Of a stretch of 64,000 nucleotides of DNA, positions 18,157 through 27,808 are shown piece after piece; within the stretch, counting starts at the first letter, position 1, and each line of letters starts with the position of its first letter. A model generated the notes under the pieces. It made no database searches. It worked only from the letters and a program-made list of their open reading frames with translations, and was not told the origin of the DNA. The stretch is from Angustibacter sp049994355. GTDB taxonomy: Bacteria > Actinomycetota > Actinomycetes > Actinomycetales > Angustibacteraceae. The position numbers were made by a program, and so were the translations under genes. Location: contig NZ_CP188257.1 in NCBI RefSeq assembly GCF_049994355.1, forward strand, positions 3,906,001 through 3,970,000. Reading direction: 5' to 3'.

Positions 18157-18935
18157 TGCTGGCTCGCCAGCGCCAGGAGCGCATCCTCACCGAGGTCCGC
18201 CGGCACGGCGGGGCGCGGGTCTCCGATCTGGTCGACCTGCTGGGCGTGTCCGACATGACGGTGCGCCGCGACATCGAGACGTTGGCCCGGGCGGACCTCG
18301 TGCTGCGGGTGCACGGCGGCGCGACCGCGATCGACTCGCGCAGCAGCGACGAGCCCGGGTTCGCCGCCAAGTCGGTGCTGGCGCTGGCCGAGAAGTCGGC
18401 CATCGCCGCGTCGGTGGCCGCCCTGATCAGCCCCGGCGCCTCGATCGCGCTGTCCGCCGGGACCACCACCTATGCGGTGGCCCAGCAGCTGGTGGACGTC
18501 GAGGACCTGACCGTGGTGACCAACTCGCCGCCGGTTGCCGACCTGCTGCACGAGCGCCCGGCACCCGGCCGCACGGTGGTGCTGACCGGCGGAACCCGGA
18601 CGCCGTCCAACGCGCTGGTGGGCCCGGTGGCGGTGCGCGCACTGGCGGAGCTGCACGTGGACACCCTGGTGCTCGGCGTGCACGGCTTCGACGAGCGAGC
18701 CGGGGTGACCACGCCGAACCTCGTGGAGGCGGAGACGAACCAGGCGCTGGTGGCCAGTGCCCGGCGGGTTATCGTGGCGGCCGATCACTCCAAGTGGAAC
18801 GTCGTGGGCCTGGCCGCCATCGCACCGCTGGAACGGGTCGACATCCTGGTCACCGACTCCGGGCTGCCGCGCAAGGTCCGGCGCACCCTGGCGGGTCTGG
18901 TCGGCGAGCTGATCGTGGCGGAGACCCTGCCATGA
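18156..18935 (+). CDS. DeoR-family transcriptional regulator
   Basis: 259 aa. N-terminal winged helix-turn-helix (RQRQERILTEVRRHGGARVS, then DLLGVSDMTVRRDIETLARA), followed by the DeoR effector domain with SPGASIALSAGTTTYAVAQQ and HSKWNVVGLAAI, which binds phosphorylated sugars in this family. It sits between GH42 and galT with one-base and 4-nt overlaps, so it is probably the local repressor, relieved by a galactose-derived phosphate; this is inference. ATG 18156 is fixed by the TGATG junction. Confidence 0.92.
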   Translation: MLARQRQERILTEVRRHGGARVSDLVDLLGVSDMTVRRDIETLARADLVLRVHGGATAIDSRSSDEPGFAAKSVLALAEKSAIAASVAALISPGASIALSAGTTTYAVAQQLVDVEDLTVVTNSPPVADLLHERPAPGRTVVLTGGTRTPSNALVGPVAVRALAELHVDTLVLGVHGFDERAGVTTPNLVEAETNQALVASARRVIVAADHSKWNVVGLAAIAPLERVDILVTDSGLPRKVRRTLAGLVGELIVAETLP

Positions 18936-20073
18936 GCGATACGGCGGCCGTGCGGCGCACCCGTGCCCACCTGCACGACGGCCGGGAGATCGTCTACTAC
19001 GACGACAGCCCGCCGTACGTCGACGGCACCGCGACTCGCAACCTGCACGACTCGCGTCCGCCGCTCTCGCCCGAGCGTGCCGGTCAGATGCGCTTCGACC
19101 CGCTCAGCGGGTCCTGGGTCACCATCGCGGCGCACCGGATGGACCGCGCGTTCATGCCTTCGGCCGACGAGTGCCCGCTGTGCCCGACCGGCCGCGGCAC
19201 GGTCCCCTCCGAGATCCCGGCCGACGACTACGACGTCGTGGTCTTCGAGAACAAGTCGCCGAGCTTCTCGACGCGGGTGGACGGCGTGCCCGGCAACGTC
19301 ACCTTGGTGGACGACGAGCCGCTGTGGCCGAGCCTGCCCGCAGTGGGCCGCTGCGAGGTGCTCTGCTTCACCAGCGACCACGACTCCACGTTCGCGGACC
19401 TCACTGTCGCCCGCGCCCGCACCGTGGTGGAGGCCTGGGTGGACCGCACCCGCGAGCTCGCCGCCGTCGAGGGTGTGCAGCAGGTGTTCTGCTTCGAGAA
19501 CCGCGGCGCCGAGATCGGGGTCACGCTGACCCATCCGCACGGCCAGATCTACGGCTACCCGTGGGTGACGCCGCGCACCCGGCGCATCCTGACCCTCGCG
19601 GAGGAGCACCGCGAGCGCACCGGCGGCAACCTGCTACGCGACGTCCTGGAGGCAGAGCTGCGCAGCGGGCAGCGGGTCGTGGTCTCCGGCCGCTACTGGG
19701 CCGCGTACGTGCCGGCCGCCGCGCGATGGCCGGTCGAGGTGCACCTGGCGCCGCTGCGCGACGTCCCCGACCTGCCCGCACTGGACGGCGCCGAGCGCGA
19801 CGAGCTCGCCGAGATCTACCTGGACCTGCTGCGCCGGCTGGACCGGTTCCACCCGTCCCCGGACGGCGGTTCGGTGCGGCTGCCGTACATCGCCGGCTGG
19901 CACCAGGCGCCGGTCAGCACCGGCCGGGACCTGGCCCGGCTGCACCTGCAGATCACCTCGGTGCTGCGGGCCCCCGGCAAGCTGAAGTACCTTGCGGGCT
20001 CGGAGACCGGGATGGGGGCGTGGGTGAACGACGCCACCCCGGAGCAGATCGCGGCGAGGTTGCGGGAGGTCGG

Positions 20074-20077
<4 letters not shown>
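18932..20077 (+). CDS. galT: Galactose-1-phosphate uridylyltransferase
   Basis: Leloir pathway enzyme exchanging UMP between UDP-glucose and galactose 1-phosphate. 381 aa from ATG 18932. The catalytic H201-P-H203-G-Q motif is intact, with His203 the expected uridylylated residue. RMDRAFMPSADECPLCPTG carries a Cys pair typical of the metal site, and FENRGAEIGVTLTHPHGQIY is diagnostic. It overlaps the DeoR gene (ATGA) and galK (GTGA), so the four-gene arm is translationally coupled. Confidence 0.95.
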
Positions 20078-21288
<1,211 letters not shown>

Positions 21289-21341
21289 CGCTCCCTCCCC
21301 CACTCCCCCACTCCCCTGCCCCTCCCCCCTCCCCCACTCCC

Positions 21342-21405
21342 CCACTTGTGATGGGTTGTGGGTGTCTCACGTGCCCCTGAGACACCCACAACCCATCCCA
21401 GGTGG
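21342..21405. terminator. 64-nt hairpin element, copy 1 (bidirectional terminator-like)
   Basis: Core stem of 20 perfect base pairs (21350-21369 with 21378-21397) around an 8-nt loop CGTGCCCC. After one mismatch it extends through CCACTTG (21342-21348) pairing with CAGGTGG (21399-21405), one G-T pair included. It lies between the convergent ends of galK and the DUF1304 gene, flanked by a C-rich tract on the left (21291-21345) and a G-rich tandem repeat on the right. No T-run follows, so it is not a canonical factor-independent terminator. A related copy is at 48523-48586. Confidence 0.85.
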
Positions 21406-21488
21406 TGAGGGCGAGGGGGTGGCGAGGGCGAGGGGGTGGCGAGGGCGAGGGGGTGGTGAGGGCGAGGGGGTGGCGAGGGCGAGGGGGT
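21404..21488 (+). repeat. Five tandem copies of a 17-bp G-rich repeat
   Basis: Unit GGYGAGGGCGAGGGGGT repeated five times without gaps (21404, 21421, 21438, 21455, 21472), copies 1 and 4 having T at position 3 and the others C. A degenerate partial unit GGGGAGGGGGT follows. Each pair of units contains four or more runs of at least three G, so the plus strand can form G-quadruplexes, while the minus-strand transcript of the DUF1304 gene would be C-rich here. It abuts the 64-nt hairpin. Confidence 0.95.
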
Positions 21489-21503
21489 GGGGAGGGGGTG
21501 GGG

Positions 21504-21866
21504 TCAGCGGGCGAGGAGTACCGCGGCCAGCGCGAGCACTGCGGGCACCGTCTGCACCAGCAGGATCCGCCGGCTGACGGTCAGCGCGCCGTAGAGGCCG
21601 GCGATGGCGACGCAGACCAGGAAGAACGTCTGCACCTGCCACTGGATCGGGTCGGCGGCGAGCAGGCCCCAGACCAGCCCGGCCACCAGGAAGCCGTTGT
21701 AGAGGCCTTGGTTGCCGGCGAGCGCCTTGGTCTGCTCGGCGAACTCCTTGGTGGTGCCGAACGCCGCTCGCCCACGCGGCGTCGTCCAGAGCACCATCTC
21801 GAGCAGCACGACGTAGACGTGGATCAGCGCGACGACCGCGACGAGCACCTGCGCGACTGCGTGCAC
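21504..21866 (-). CDS. DUF1304 family small membrane protein
   Basis: 120 aa with four predicted membrane helices. The start HAVAQVLVAVVALIHVYVVL and the block LEMVLWTTPRGRAAFGT are typical of DUF1304 (YqjF-like) proteins, whose function is unknown. KEFAEQTKALAGNQGLYNGF is the other conserved stretch. ATG 21866; the gene follows the MFS gene by 9 nt on the same strand, so they may be co-transcribed. The stop lies at the edge of the G-rich repeat. Confidence 0.87.
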   Translation of the reverse strand: MHAVAQVLVAVVALIHVYVVLLEMVLWTTPRGRAAFGTTKEFAEQTKALAGNQGLYNGFLVAGLVWGLLAADPIQWQVQTFFLVCVAIAGLYGALTVSRRILLVQTVPAVLALAAVLLAR

Positions 21867-21875
21867 GCGGCGAGC

Positions 21876-23075
21876 CTAGTGCGTCAAGGACTCCCGCCCG
21901 GGGTGCGACGCGAGCCGCTTGCCGAGCCGGGTCAGGAACGGGACGGCGAGCAGCGTGACCACCGCCAGCAGCAGGAACGACAGCGTCGACTCGTCGACCG
22001 TGAAGCTCACCACGCCGGCGACGATGAGCCCGCCGAGGTTGCCGATCGCCCAGACCAGCCCGGAGGCCACCCCCTCGAGGTCGCCGGCGTGGCTCTCGAT
22101 CAGCTCGAGCACCACCGCGAGCATCGGCAGCAGCAGGAAGCCGGCCAGCGCGAGCGCGACCAGGGCGACGACGAAGCCGGGGGCAATGGCCATCGCGACG
22201 CAGCCCGCCGCGGTCACTGCGACGCCGACCAGGCCGATCTGTGCCTCCATGCGGTGCTTGGCCGCCCAGACCGGCAGGGTCGCGGTGCCGACGACGCCCG
22301 CCACGATGTTGACGATCAGGATGATGCCGACCTGGTCCACGCCGACCCCGGCCGGCTTGAGCAACGCCTCGGTCCAGGTGGTCAGCGCGATGAACGTGCC
22401 GAACGGGATGAACGCCACGCAGCACAGCACCCGGACGAGCGGGTCGCCCCAGGCCTGCCGGACGTCGCGCAGGCTCGACGCCACGTCACCGACCGGCTGC
22501 CCGCCGGCGAACGGCGCGGGCGCGCGCAGCGCCACCAGCAGCACGACCGCGGCGAGCACGGCGTACCCGGCCTGGGCCACCAGCAGCGCGGGCATCTGCG
22601 AGGTCGTGGAGAACACGGTGCCGAGCGCGAACGCGGCGATGAAACCGGCCCACGTGCTGGCCGTCGCCAACGCGATGCCCTTGGCCCGGTCGGCGGGCGC
22701 CAGGTAGCCCCGGGTGAGGCCGGCGATCCCGGTGAGCATGATCGGCTGCCCGAGGGCGGCCACCAGCCCACCGATGAGCAGCCAGGTGTAGTCGTCGCCG
22801 ACGAGCCGCAGCGCGGCGCCGACCGCGGTGAGCACCCCACCCAGGGCGAGCGCCGGCCGTAGCCAACGGTCCAGCAGCAGCCCGGCCGGGATGGCCAGCA
22901 GCACGAAGGCGAGCACGAAGACATTGGCCAGCCACCCGATCGCGGACACCGAGACGCCGTACCGCTCGGCGGCGACGCTGGTCACCGGTGCGAAGGTCAG
23001 CCAGACCATCTGGGTCGACGCGCCCACCAGGGAGAACGCCGCGATCACGGACCAGCGGCTACGGCTCTGGGTCAT
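21876..23075 (-). CDS. MFS transporter (12-TM, NarK/CynX-like)
   Basis: About 399 aa with 12 predicted helices of the major facilitator fold. LDRWLRPALALGGVLTAVGA after helix 2 is a weak motif A and GYLAPADRAKGIALATAS precedes helix 5. Substrate not predictable; the overall look is of cyanate/nitrate-type or general uptake carriers. ATG 23075 is chosen because TGAGGA sits 6-9 nt upstream; a GTG at 23099 is possible. It runs into the DUF1304 gene. Confidence 0.85.
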   Translation of the reverse strand: MTQSRSRWSVIAAFSLVGASTQMVWLTFAPVTSVAAERYGVSVSAIGWLANVFVLAFVLLAIPAGLLLDRWLRPALALGGVLTAVGAALRLVGDDYTWLLIGGLVAALGQPIMLTGIAGLTRGYLAPADRAKGIALATASTWAGFIAAFALGTVFSTTSQMPALLVAQAGYAVLAAVVLLVALRAPAPFAGGQPVGDVASSLRDVRQAWGDPLVRVLCCVAFIPFGTFIALTTWTEALLKPAGVGVDQVGIILIVNIVAGVVGTATLPVWAAKHRMEAQIGLVGVAVTAAGCVAMAIAPGFVVALVALALAGFLLLPMLAVVLELIESHAGDLEGVASGLVWAIGNLGGLIVAGVVSFTVDESTLSFLLLAVVTLLAVPFLTRLGKRLASHPGRESLTH

Positions 23076-23136
23076 CCACGTCCTCAGCTCTGCTGTCACG
23101 ACCTGCAAGCCAGGTCGGCGTGACCATAGTGGCTGA

Positions 23137-23168
23137 CCGCGCGGCGCAGGACGCACTCCGCCGCGCGG
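23137..23168 (-). terminator. Hairpin downstream of the SHOCT gene
   Basis: Perfect 10-bp stem CCGCGCGGCG (23137-23146) with CGCCGCGCGG (23159-23168), 12-nt loop, starting 13 nt after the SHOCT-gene stop on the minus strand. A second small stem GACCTG/CAGGTC lies at 23100-23116. No T-tract, as is usual in high-GC actinobacteria. Confidence 0.6.
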
Positions 23169-23180
23169 CCCCCGACCGGA

Positions 23181-23435
23181 TCAGCGCTGCGAGCGCAGCA
23201 CCTCGAGCCGGGCGCGGTACTCCTCCTCGGTGACCTCACCCCGGGCGTAGCGCTCGGCCAGCACGGCCTCGGCCGAGCCCGCGGGCGACCAGCCCGGTCC
23301 CCAGCCACGCCGGCGCCAGGCCCACGGCCGGACGACGAACAGGACCAGGATCCAGAAGCTGAAGAAGAAGATGGGGATCAGCGGGAACCAGAAGAACCCG
23401 GGGTGCCCCGTGGTGCAGATCGTGTCAGCCAACAT
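23181..23435 (-). CDS. SHOCT-domain small membrane protein
   Basis: 84 aa. One strongly hydrophobic helix FWFPLIPIFFFSFWILVLFV near residues 15-34, an Arg/Trp-rich linker, and a C-terminal SHOCT motif (LAERYARGEVTEEEYRARLEVL), a short oligomerisation domain usually at the C-terminus of membrane or secreted proteins. Function unknown. ATG 23435. Confidence 0.85.
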   Translation of the reverse strand: MLADTICTTGHPGFFWFPLIPIFFFSFWILVLFVVRPWAWRRRGWGPGWSPAGSAEAVLAERYARGEVTEEEYRARLEVLRSQR

Positions 23436-23476
23436 CGGGGCCGACCTCCCTCGTGTCGTGCGACGGTCTCGTCGCG

Positions 23477-23494
23477 CCGGTCAGCTCTGACCGG
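23477..23494. promoter_or_regulatory. Perfect 18-bp inverted repeat upstream of the SHOCT gene
   Basis: CCGGTCAG-CT-CTGACCGG, with the arms separated by two bases, 42 bp upstream of ATG 23435. The geometry suits a dimeric repressor operator as well as an RNA hairpin. Nothing in the sequence decides which. Confidence 0.4.
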
Positions 23495-23538
23495 TGACAC
23501 CAGGCTCCGCGAGGCACGGCTGCTACGTCGTCCGTCGG

Positions 23539-23563
23539 GCGGGGGCACCTTGCGTGCGCCCGC
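23539..23563 (-). terminator. Hairpin downstream of the response-regulator gene
   Basis: GCGGGGGCAC (23539-23548) pairs with GTGCGCCCGC (23554-23563) with a single G-G mismatch and a 5-nt loop. It begins 13 nt after the response-regulator stop on the minus strand, a position expected for its terminator. Confidence 0.6.
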
Positions 23564-23576
23564 GGGAGTACGCCGC

Positions 23577-24245
23577 TCAGCCGAGCCAGCCGGGGCGGAC
23601 CAGCCCGGACTCGTAGGCGAGCACGACGAGCTGGGCGCGGTCCCGGACGCCGAGCTTGACCATCGCCCGGCTGACGTGGGTCTTGGCGGTCGCCGGGCTG
23701 ACCACCAGCCGGTCGGCGATCTCGGCGTTGCTCAGCCCCTCGCCGACCAGCGTGACGATCTCGCGCTCCCGTTCGGTCAGCCGGGCGATGTCCGGACGCT
23801 CGTGCGGCAGCGGCTTCGCACCGACGGCGACGTGCTCGATCAGCCGCCGGGTCACGGACGGCGAGAGCTGGGCGTCGCCGGCCGCCACCGCCCGCACGGC
23901 CTTGACCAGGTCGGCCGGCTCGGTGTCCTTGACCAGGAAGCCGCTGGCACCGACCCGCAGCGCCTCGAACACGTACTCGTCGAGCTCGAAGGTGGTCAGC
24001 ACCAGGATGCGGGTGCTCGCGGTCTGCGGGTCGGCCACGATCTGGCGGGTCGCCTCCAGACCGTCCACGTCAGGCATCCGGATGTCCATCAGCACGACGT
24101 GCGGGTGCAGGGCACGCACCAGCTCGACCGCGGCCGCGCCGTCGCCTGCCTCGCCGACCACCCGGACCCCGTCCTCGGCCTCGAGGAGCGCACGGAACCC
24201 GGCGCGCACGAGCGCCTGGTCGTCAGCCACCACGACGTCGATCAC
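23577..24245 (-). CDS. NarL/FixJ-type response regulator
   Basis: 222 aa: receiver domain (about 1-120) with phospho-acceptor Asp54 in VVLMDIRMPD, acidic pair ADDQ near residues 7-9, and Lys in LVKDTEPADL. The C-terminal LuxR-type helix-turn-helix (about 155-215) is LTEREREIVTLVGEGLSNAE. Partner of the kinase at 24242-25447, with which it overlaps by 4 nt (ATGA). Target genes unknown. Confidence 0.95.
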   Translation of the reverse strand: MIDVVVADDQALVRAGFRALLEAEDGVRVVGEAGDGAAAVELVRALHPHVVLMDIRMPDVDGLEATRQIVADPQTASTRILVLTTFELDEYVFEALRVGASGFLVKDTEPADLVKAVRAVAAGDAQLSPSVTRRLIEHVAVGAKPLPHERPDIARLTEREREIVTLVGEGLSNAEIADRLVVSPATAKTHVSRAMVKLGVRDRAQLVVLAYESGLVRPGWLG

Positions 24246-25447
24246 CGGGACTCCTCATCGGTTCCGGGACGCTGCGCTGCCGGCTCGAGCGGGAACCGGA
24301 CGGCGACCCGGAACCCACGTGCGGGCAGCGGCCCGACGTCCACCGTGCCACCGAGGGCGCGAGCGCGCTCGCGCATCCCGAGCAGCCCGCGACCCTCCTC
24401 GAAGACCGCGCCGGACGCGCCGTCGTCCACGACCTCGACCTCCAGGTGGTCCGGCTCGCGCCGCACGGTGACGCTCGCCGCCGTGGCCCGGGCGTGCCGG
24501 ACGACGTTCGTCAGCGCCTCCTGGACCACTCGATAGGCGGCGGCATCGACGTTCGCCGGCAGGTCGAAGGCACTCTCGCGCAACGACTTCGGCTGACTCG
24601 TCACCCGGAGGCCGCCGACCCGGGCCTGCTCGAGGAGCTCGTCGGCGCGGCCCAGCGTCGGTGCCGGGGCACGGGGCACGTCCTCGTCCGCCCGCAGCAC
24701 CGCCAGCACGGCCCGGACCTCGTCCAGCGCGTCCTTGCTGGCGTCCCGGATCGCGGTCAGGGCCGGCCTGGCCTGCTCCGGGTGCTCGTCCAGGAGGTGC
24801 AGCGCGACGCCGGCCTGCACGGCGATCAGGGACAGCGAGTGCCCGATGGTGTCGTGCAGGTCGCGGGCAAGGACCAGCCGTTCCTCCCCCACCGCCGCCT
24901 CGCGCTCGGCCGCCCGGGCGCGACGGGCGGTGGCGAACTGCTCCGCGCGACGACGGGGCAGCTCGCCGAGCAGCAGCAGCACGACGACCCAGGCGGCGTA
25001 GGCGACCGAGGTGCCCAGCCCGACCGGGTAGCCGGTCAGCCGCCCGAGCAGCACCGTTGCCGCGAAGCCGGCGGCGCCGACCACCCACGCACCCAGCCGC
25101 GAGCCGCCTGCGACCGCGAGGACGAGGCTCAGCCCCGCGCTCGCCACCACCGGGCCTCGCGGGTAGCCGGCGCCGAGGTAGACGGCCGCCGCACCGACCG
25201 CGACGGCGCAGGTCAGCACGCGCCGGCGGGACAGCACGAGCAGGGCGAGCGGTCCGAGCACGAGCAGGAGGTAGCCGAACGCGTCCAGCGGCCGCGCGTC
25301 GGGCTGGTGCCGGCTGGCGGCGGTCGAGCCGCCGAGCTGGACGAACAGCAGCACGACCGCCACCACCGACAGGACCATCCGGCCCGGACGCCGACCCGCA
25401 GCCCACGGCGGGCCCCACTGCCCCGCCCACGGCGGCTCGTCACGCAT
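24242..25447 (-). CDS. NarL-partner sensor histidine kinase (HisKA_3)
   Basis: 401 aa. N-terminal membrane region with about five helices (residues 25-162), then a HisKA_3 dimerisation domain with the phosphorylated His198 in LARDLHDTIGHSLSLIAVQA and a C-terminal HATPase (VEVVDDGASG, then GRGLLGMRERARALGG). No large extracellular sensor loop, so it probably senses within or near the membrane. It diverges from the YbjQ gene across an 85-bp gap. Confidence 0.94.
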   Translation of the reverse strand: MRDEPPWAGQWGPPWAAGRRPGRMVLSVVAVVLLFVQLGGSTAASRHQPDARPLDAFGYLLLVLGPLALLVLSRRRVLTCAVAVGAAAVYLGAGYPRGPVVASAGLSLVLAVAGGSRLGAWVVGAAGFAATVLLGRLTGYPVGLGTSVAYAAWVVVLLLLGELPRRRAEQFATARRARAAEREAAVGEERLVLARDLHDTIGHSLSLIAVQAGVALHLLDEHPEQARPALTAIRDASKDALDEVRAVLAVLRADEDVPRAPAPTLGRADELLEQARVGGLRVTSQPKSLRESAFDLPANVDAAAYRVVQEALTNVVRHARATAASVTVRREPDHLEVEVVDDGASGAVFEEGRGLLGMRERARALGGTVDVGPLPARGFRVAVRFPLEPAAQRPGTDEESR

Positions 25448-25532
25448 CTCGCGAAACTAGCGCGGCCGACGTCCGATCGGCATCAGCCGCGAGTCGGCCA
25501 GTGCCGTACGCCCGGCGTCGTACAGTGCGCGC

Positions 25533-25859
25533 ATGCTGATCTCCACGATGAACGACCTGCCCGGCTACGAGGTGACCGAGGTGATCGGTGAGGTGTTCGG
25601 CCTCACCGTCCGCTCGCGACACATCGGTTCCCAGATCGGCGCCGGCCTGAAGTCGCTGGTCGGCGGCGAGCTCGCTGGTCAGACCAAGATGCTCATCGAG
25701 AGCCGCCAGCAGGCGCAGGAGCGACTGGTCGCAGAGGCCACGGCGCGCGGTGCGGACGCCATCTTGGCCATGCGCTTCGACGCCTCCGAGATCGGCGGCG
25801 GCTGGCAGGAGATCTGCGCCTACGGGACCGCGGTGAAGACCCGTCCGCTGACCAGATAG
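25533..25859 (+). CDS. YbjQ family (DUF74) protein
   Basis: 108 aa, full length for the family. Conserved features are GYEVTEVIGEVFGLTVRSRH near the start, the central helix SRQQAQERLVAEATARGADA, and AILAMRFDASEIGGGWQEIC. Members form a pentameric fold and their function is not established. ATG 25533. Confidence 0.88.
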   Translation: MLISTMNDLPGYEVTEVIGEVFGLTVRSRHIGSQIGAGLKSLVGGELAGQTKMLIESRQQAQERLVAEATARGADAILAMRFDASEIGGGWQEICAYGTAVKTRPLTR

Positions 25860-25964
25860 TTCTCAGATCAAGGACCGCCGTGCCGTATTTTCTTGGCGGC
25901 CCTCCCACTCTCTGTCACTACGAACCGCGGCAGGGGGCCGCGGTACGCATTGGGAGGACCAGGC

Positions 25965-27017
25965 ATGCGCATCTCCAAGAAAACGACGCTCGTAGCGTGT
26001 ATCACCGCGGCTGCAGCCGCGGCAGCGCTGGGGGCGAGCGCCGTGCAGGCACAGGCGGCGTCGACCACGAAGGACACGACCGGCGCGAGCCACCTGAAGC
26101 AGGCGCTGCCTGACTCGGCTTCGCCGGACCACAAGGCCGCGGCCGCGTTGCGGGTGGTCTCGACTCCCGCCTCGAAGCAGGCGGTCTCGACGGTTCAGGC
26201 GCGGGTCGCCGCGTACGTGACCAAGCACGGTACGAAGTACACGTTCGGCACGTACGCCGATCCGGCAACCGGCGCCGTGGTGATGGACACCGACGCCCCG
26301 GCCAGCGTGGTCGCCTCGCTGACCAACCTGAAGACGAGCAAGACCACAGCTGGCGTCAAGGTGAAGGTCAACAAGCAGAAGACGACGGACACGTTCAGCC
26401 GTCGTGACGACACGCCGGCCTTCTACGGCGGCGGCGGGCTGTCGGCCCAGGGCTTCCTCTGCTCGACCGGCTACGCCGTGCAGAGCTCCACGGGTGCCCG
26501 GTGGATGGTCACCGCGGGTCACTGCTTCTCCAACGGCGCGTCCGTCAACACCGAGTCCGGTGCGAACAATGAAGGCGTCGTGACCGCCCGCACCCTGGCC
26601 TCGCTGGGTGGCGGCCCGATCGACGTCGAGTTCCTGGCCGGCAGGTCCTACGCCGGTCGCATCTTCACCGGCGGCGTGAACAGCTCCTCGAGCATCCCGG
26701 TGGTGGGTTCCGGCTCCGCGGTCGTCGGCTTCAACAACTACTGCCACAGCGGTCGGACGACCGGTGAGCAGTGTGGCCACACTGCGACCAGCATTACCGC
26801 GCAGGTCTGCACCGCGACCGGTTGCAAGTCCCCGGTCATCGCCTACACCGGCGGCACCATCCAGGCTGGTGGCGACTCCGGTGGCACGTTCTACGCCAAG
26901 ACCGCTACCCAGGCGTGGATCCGCGGTCACGTGATCGCGGGCAACTCGGTCACCGGCTACATCGAGCCGTACACCGAGATCACCAAGCGCTGGGCAGTGA
27001 CCGCCTCGCTCGGCTGA
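25965..27017 (+). CDS. Secreted S1-family serine protease with propeptide
   Basis: 350 aa trypsin/chymotrypsin-fold protease, streptogrisin-like. Signal peptide 1-32 (ending VQAQA). A propeptide of about 110 residues (VSTVQARVAAYVTKHGTKYT region) resembles the inhibitory pro-domain. The catalytic triad is visible: His186 in MVTAGHC, Asp220 in GGPIDVEF, Ser305 in QAGGDSGGTFY. Four Cys after residue 255, plus C166 and C187, allow disulfides. GGGAGG lies 7 nt before ATG 25965. A 7-bp leader hairpin ACCGCGG/CCGCGGT (25924-25944) precedes the ribosome site. Confidence 0.93.
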   Translation: MRISKKTTLVACITAAAAAAALGASAVQAQAASTTKDTTGASHLKQALPDSASPDHKAAAALRVVSTPASKQAVSTVQARVAAYVTKHGTKYTFGTYADPATGAVVMDTDAPASVVASLTNLKTSKTTAGVKVKVNKQKTTDTFSRRDDTPAFYGGGGLSAQGFLCSTGYAVQSSTGARWMVTAGHCFSNGASVNTESGANNEGVVTARTLASLGGGPIDVEFLAGRSYAGRIFTGGVNSSSSIPVVGSGSAVVGFNNYCHSGRTTGEQCGHTATSITAQVCTATGCKSPVIAYTGGTIQAGGDSGGTFYAKTATQAWIRGHVIAGNSVTGYIEPYTEITKRWAVTASLG

Positions 27018-27036
27018 TCGATCCAGGCACCACCGC

Positions 27037-27068
27037 GAACGCCCAGGGGCCTGCGCCCCTGGGCGTTC
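27037..27068. terminator. Bidirectional terminator hairpin
   Basis: Perfect 14-bp stem GAACGCCCAGGGGC / GCCCCTGGGCGTTC around a 4-nt loop CTGC, starting 20 nt after the protease stop and 32 nt from the stop of the opposite-strand lipoprotein gene. It can serve both convergent transcripts. Confidence 0.9.
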
Positions 27069-27099
27069 CGCATGCAGGCGTTCCGCGTGCAGCAGCTGG

Positions 27100-27684
27100 T
27101 CAGCTCAGCTCGACCGGCCAGGGGCCACCGAGCACGTCTCGGCTGGTCCCGTCCTCGTCGTTGAGGACGACGCGCACGTAGATCTCGTAGCTGCCGGCGG
27201 GCAACGAGGTGGCGTCGCTGCCGCAGGGCGTGAGCGTGGCCAGCGCGGGCAGCTTCTCGACCTCGCTCGCGGAGAGCAGCAGCCGCTTGCCCGCGAGGTC
27301 CTGCGGCGCCGGCATGGTCACCACCACGCCGTCGCGGGTCAGGAACGTGTCGGCCTGCGGAGCGATGACCGCGTGCACCCCCGCGGAGCCGGCGGTCAGC
27401 TCGACCGCGCCGACCAGCTGGCCCTGGTCGGCGCGCGCGGTGCTGGGGAACCGACCGGTGAGCATCCGGTCGCCCGGCACCCGGGTCTCGAAGCGCTGAC
27501 CACACACCGGAACGGTCGTCTCGCTCGGGGAGCTTGGCGCGGGCGGGTCCATGGCGCTCTCCTCGGGGCTCGGCGTCGTCCCTGCTGAGCCTGCCGTGAC
27601 CGCGGTCTGCGCGCACCCGCTGAGCAGCAGCAGCGTCAGTACGGCGACGGACGTCGCTTTCCGGTTGTGTCGATCCTGTGCCAT
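27100..27684 (-). CDS. Putative lipoprotein, function unknown
   Basis: 194 aa from ATG 27684, preceded by GGGGGGAT. The lipobox LLLLSGC (acyl Cys near residue 22) follows a short basic N-region, then a Ser/Pro/Thr-rich linker and a compact domain with two Cys (VCGQRF and TPCGSD). No recognised domain. It diverges from the beta-lactamase-fold gene across 124 bp and converges on the protease gene. Confidence 0.75.
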   Translation of the reverse strand: MAQDRHNRKATSVAVLTLLLLSGCAQTAVTAGSAGTTPSPEESAMDPPAPSSPSETTVPVCGQRFETRVPGDRMLTGRFPSTARADQGQLVGAVELTAGSAGVHAVIAPQADTFLTRDGVVVTMPAPQDLAGKRLLLSASEVEKLPALATLTPCGSDATSLPAGSYEIYVRVVLNDEDGTSRDVLGGPWPVELS

Positions 27685-27808
27685 GCGATCCCCCCTGGGT
27701 TCGATGTCGACTCCTTCTTGGACGCGGCGCCACGCCCTCCCGTTCCCGATGAGTTCGTGGCGCACGGGCAGTCTTGACTGCGAACCCACGCTCGACAAGG
27801 TAGGAGCC

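Noticed and set aside
21404..21488. CRISPR-like repeat
   Set aside because: Units are directly adjacent with no spacers and there are no cas genes; it is a tandem minisatellite.
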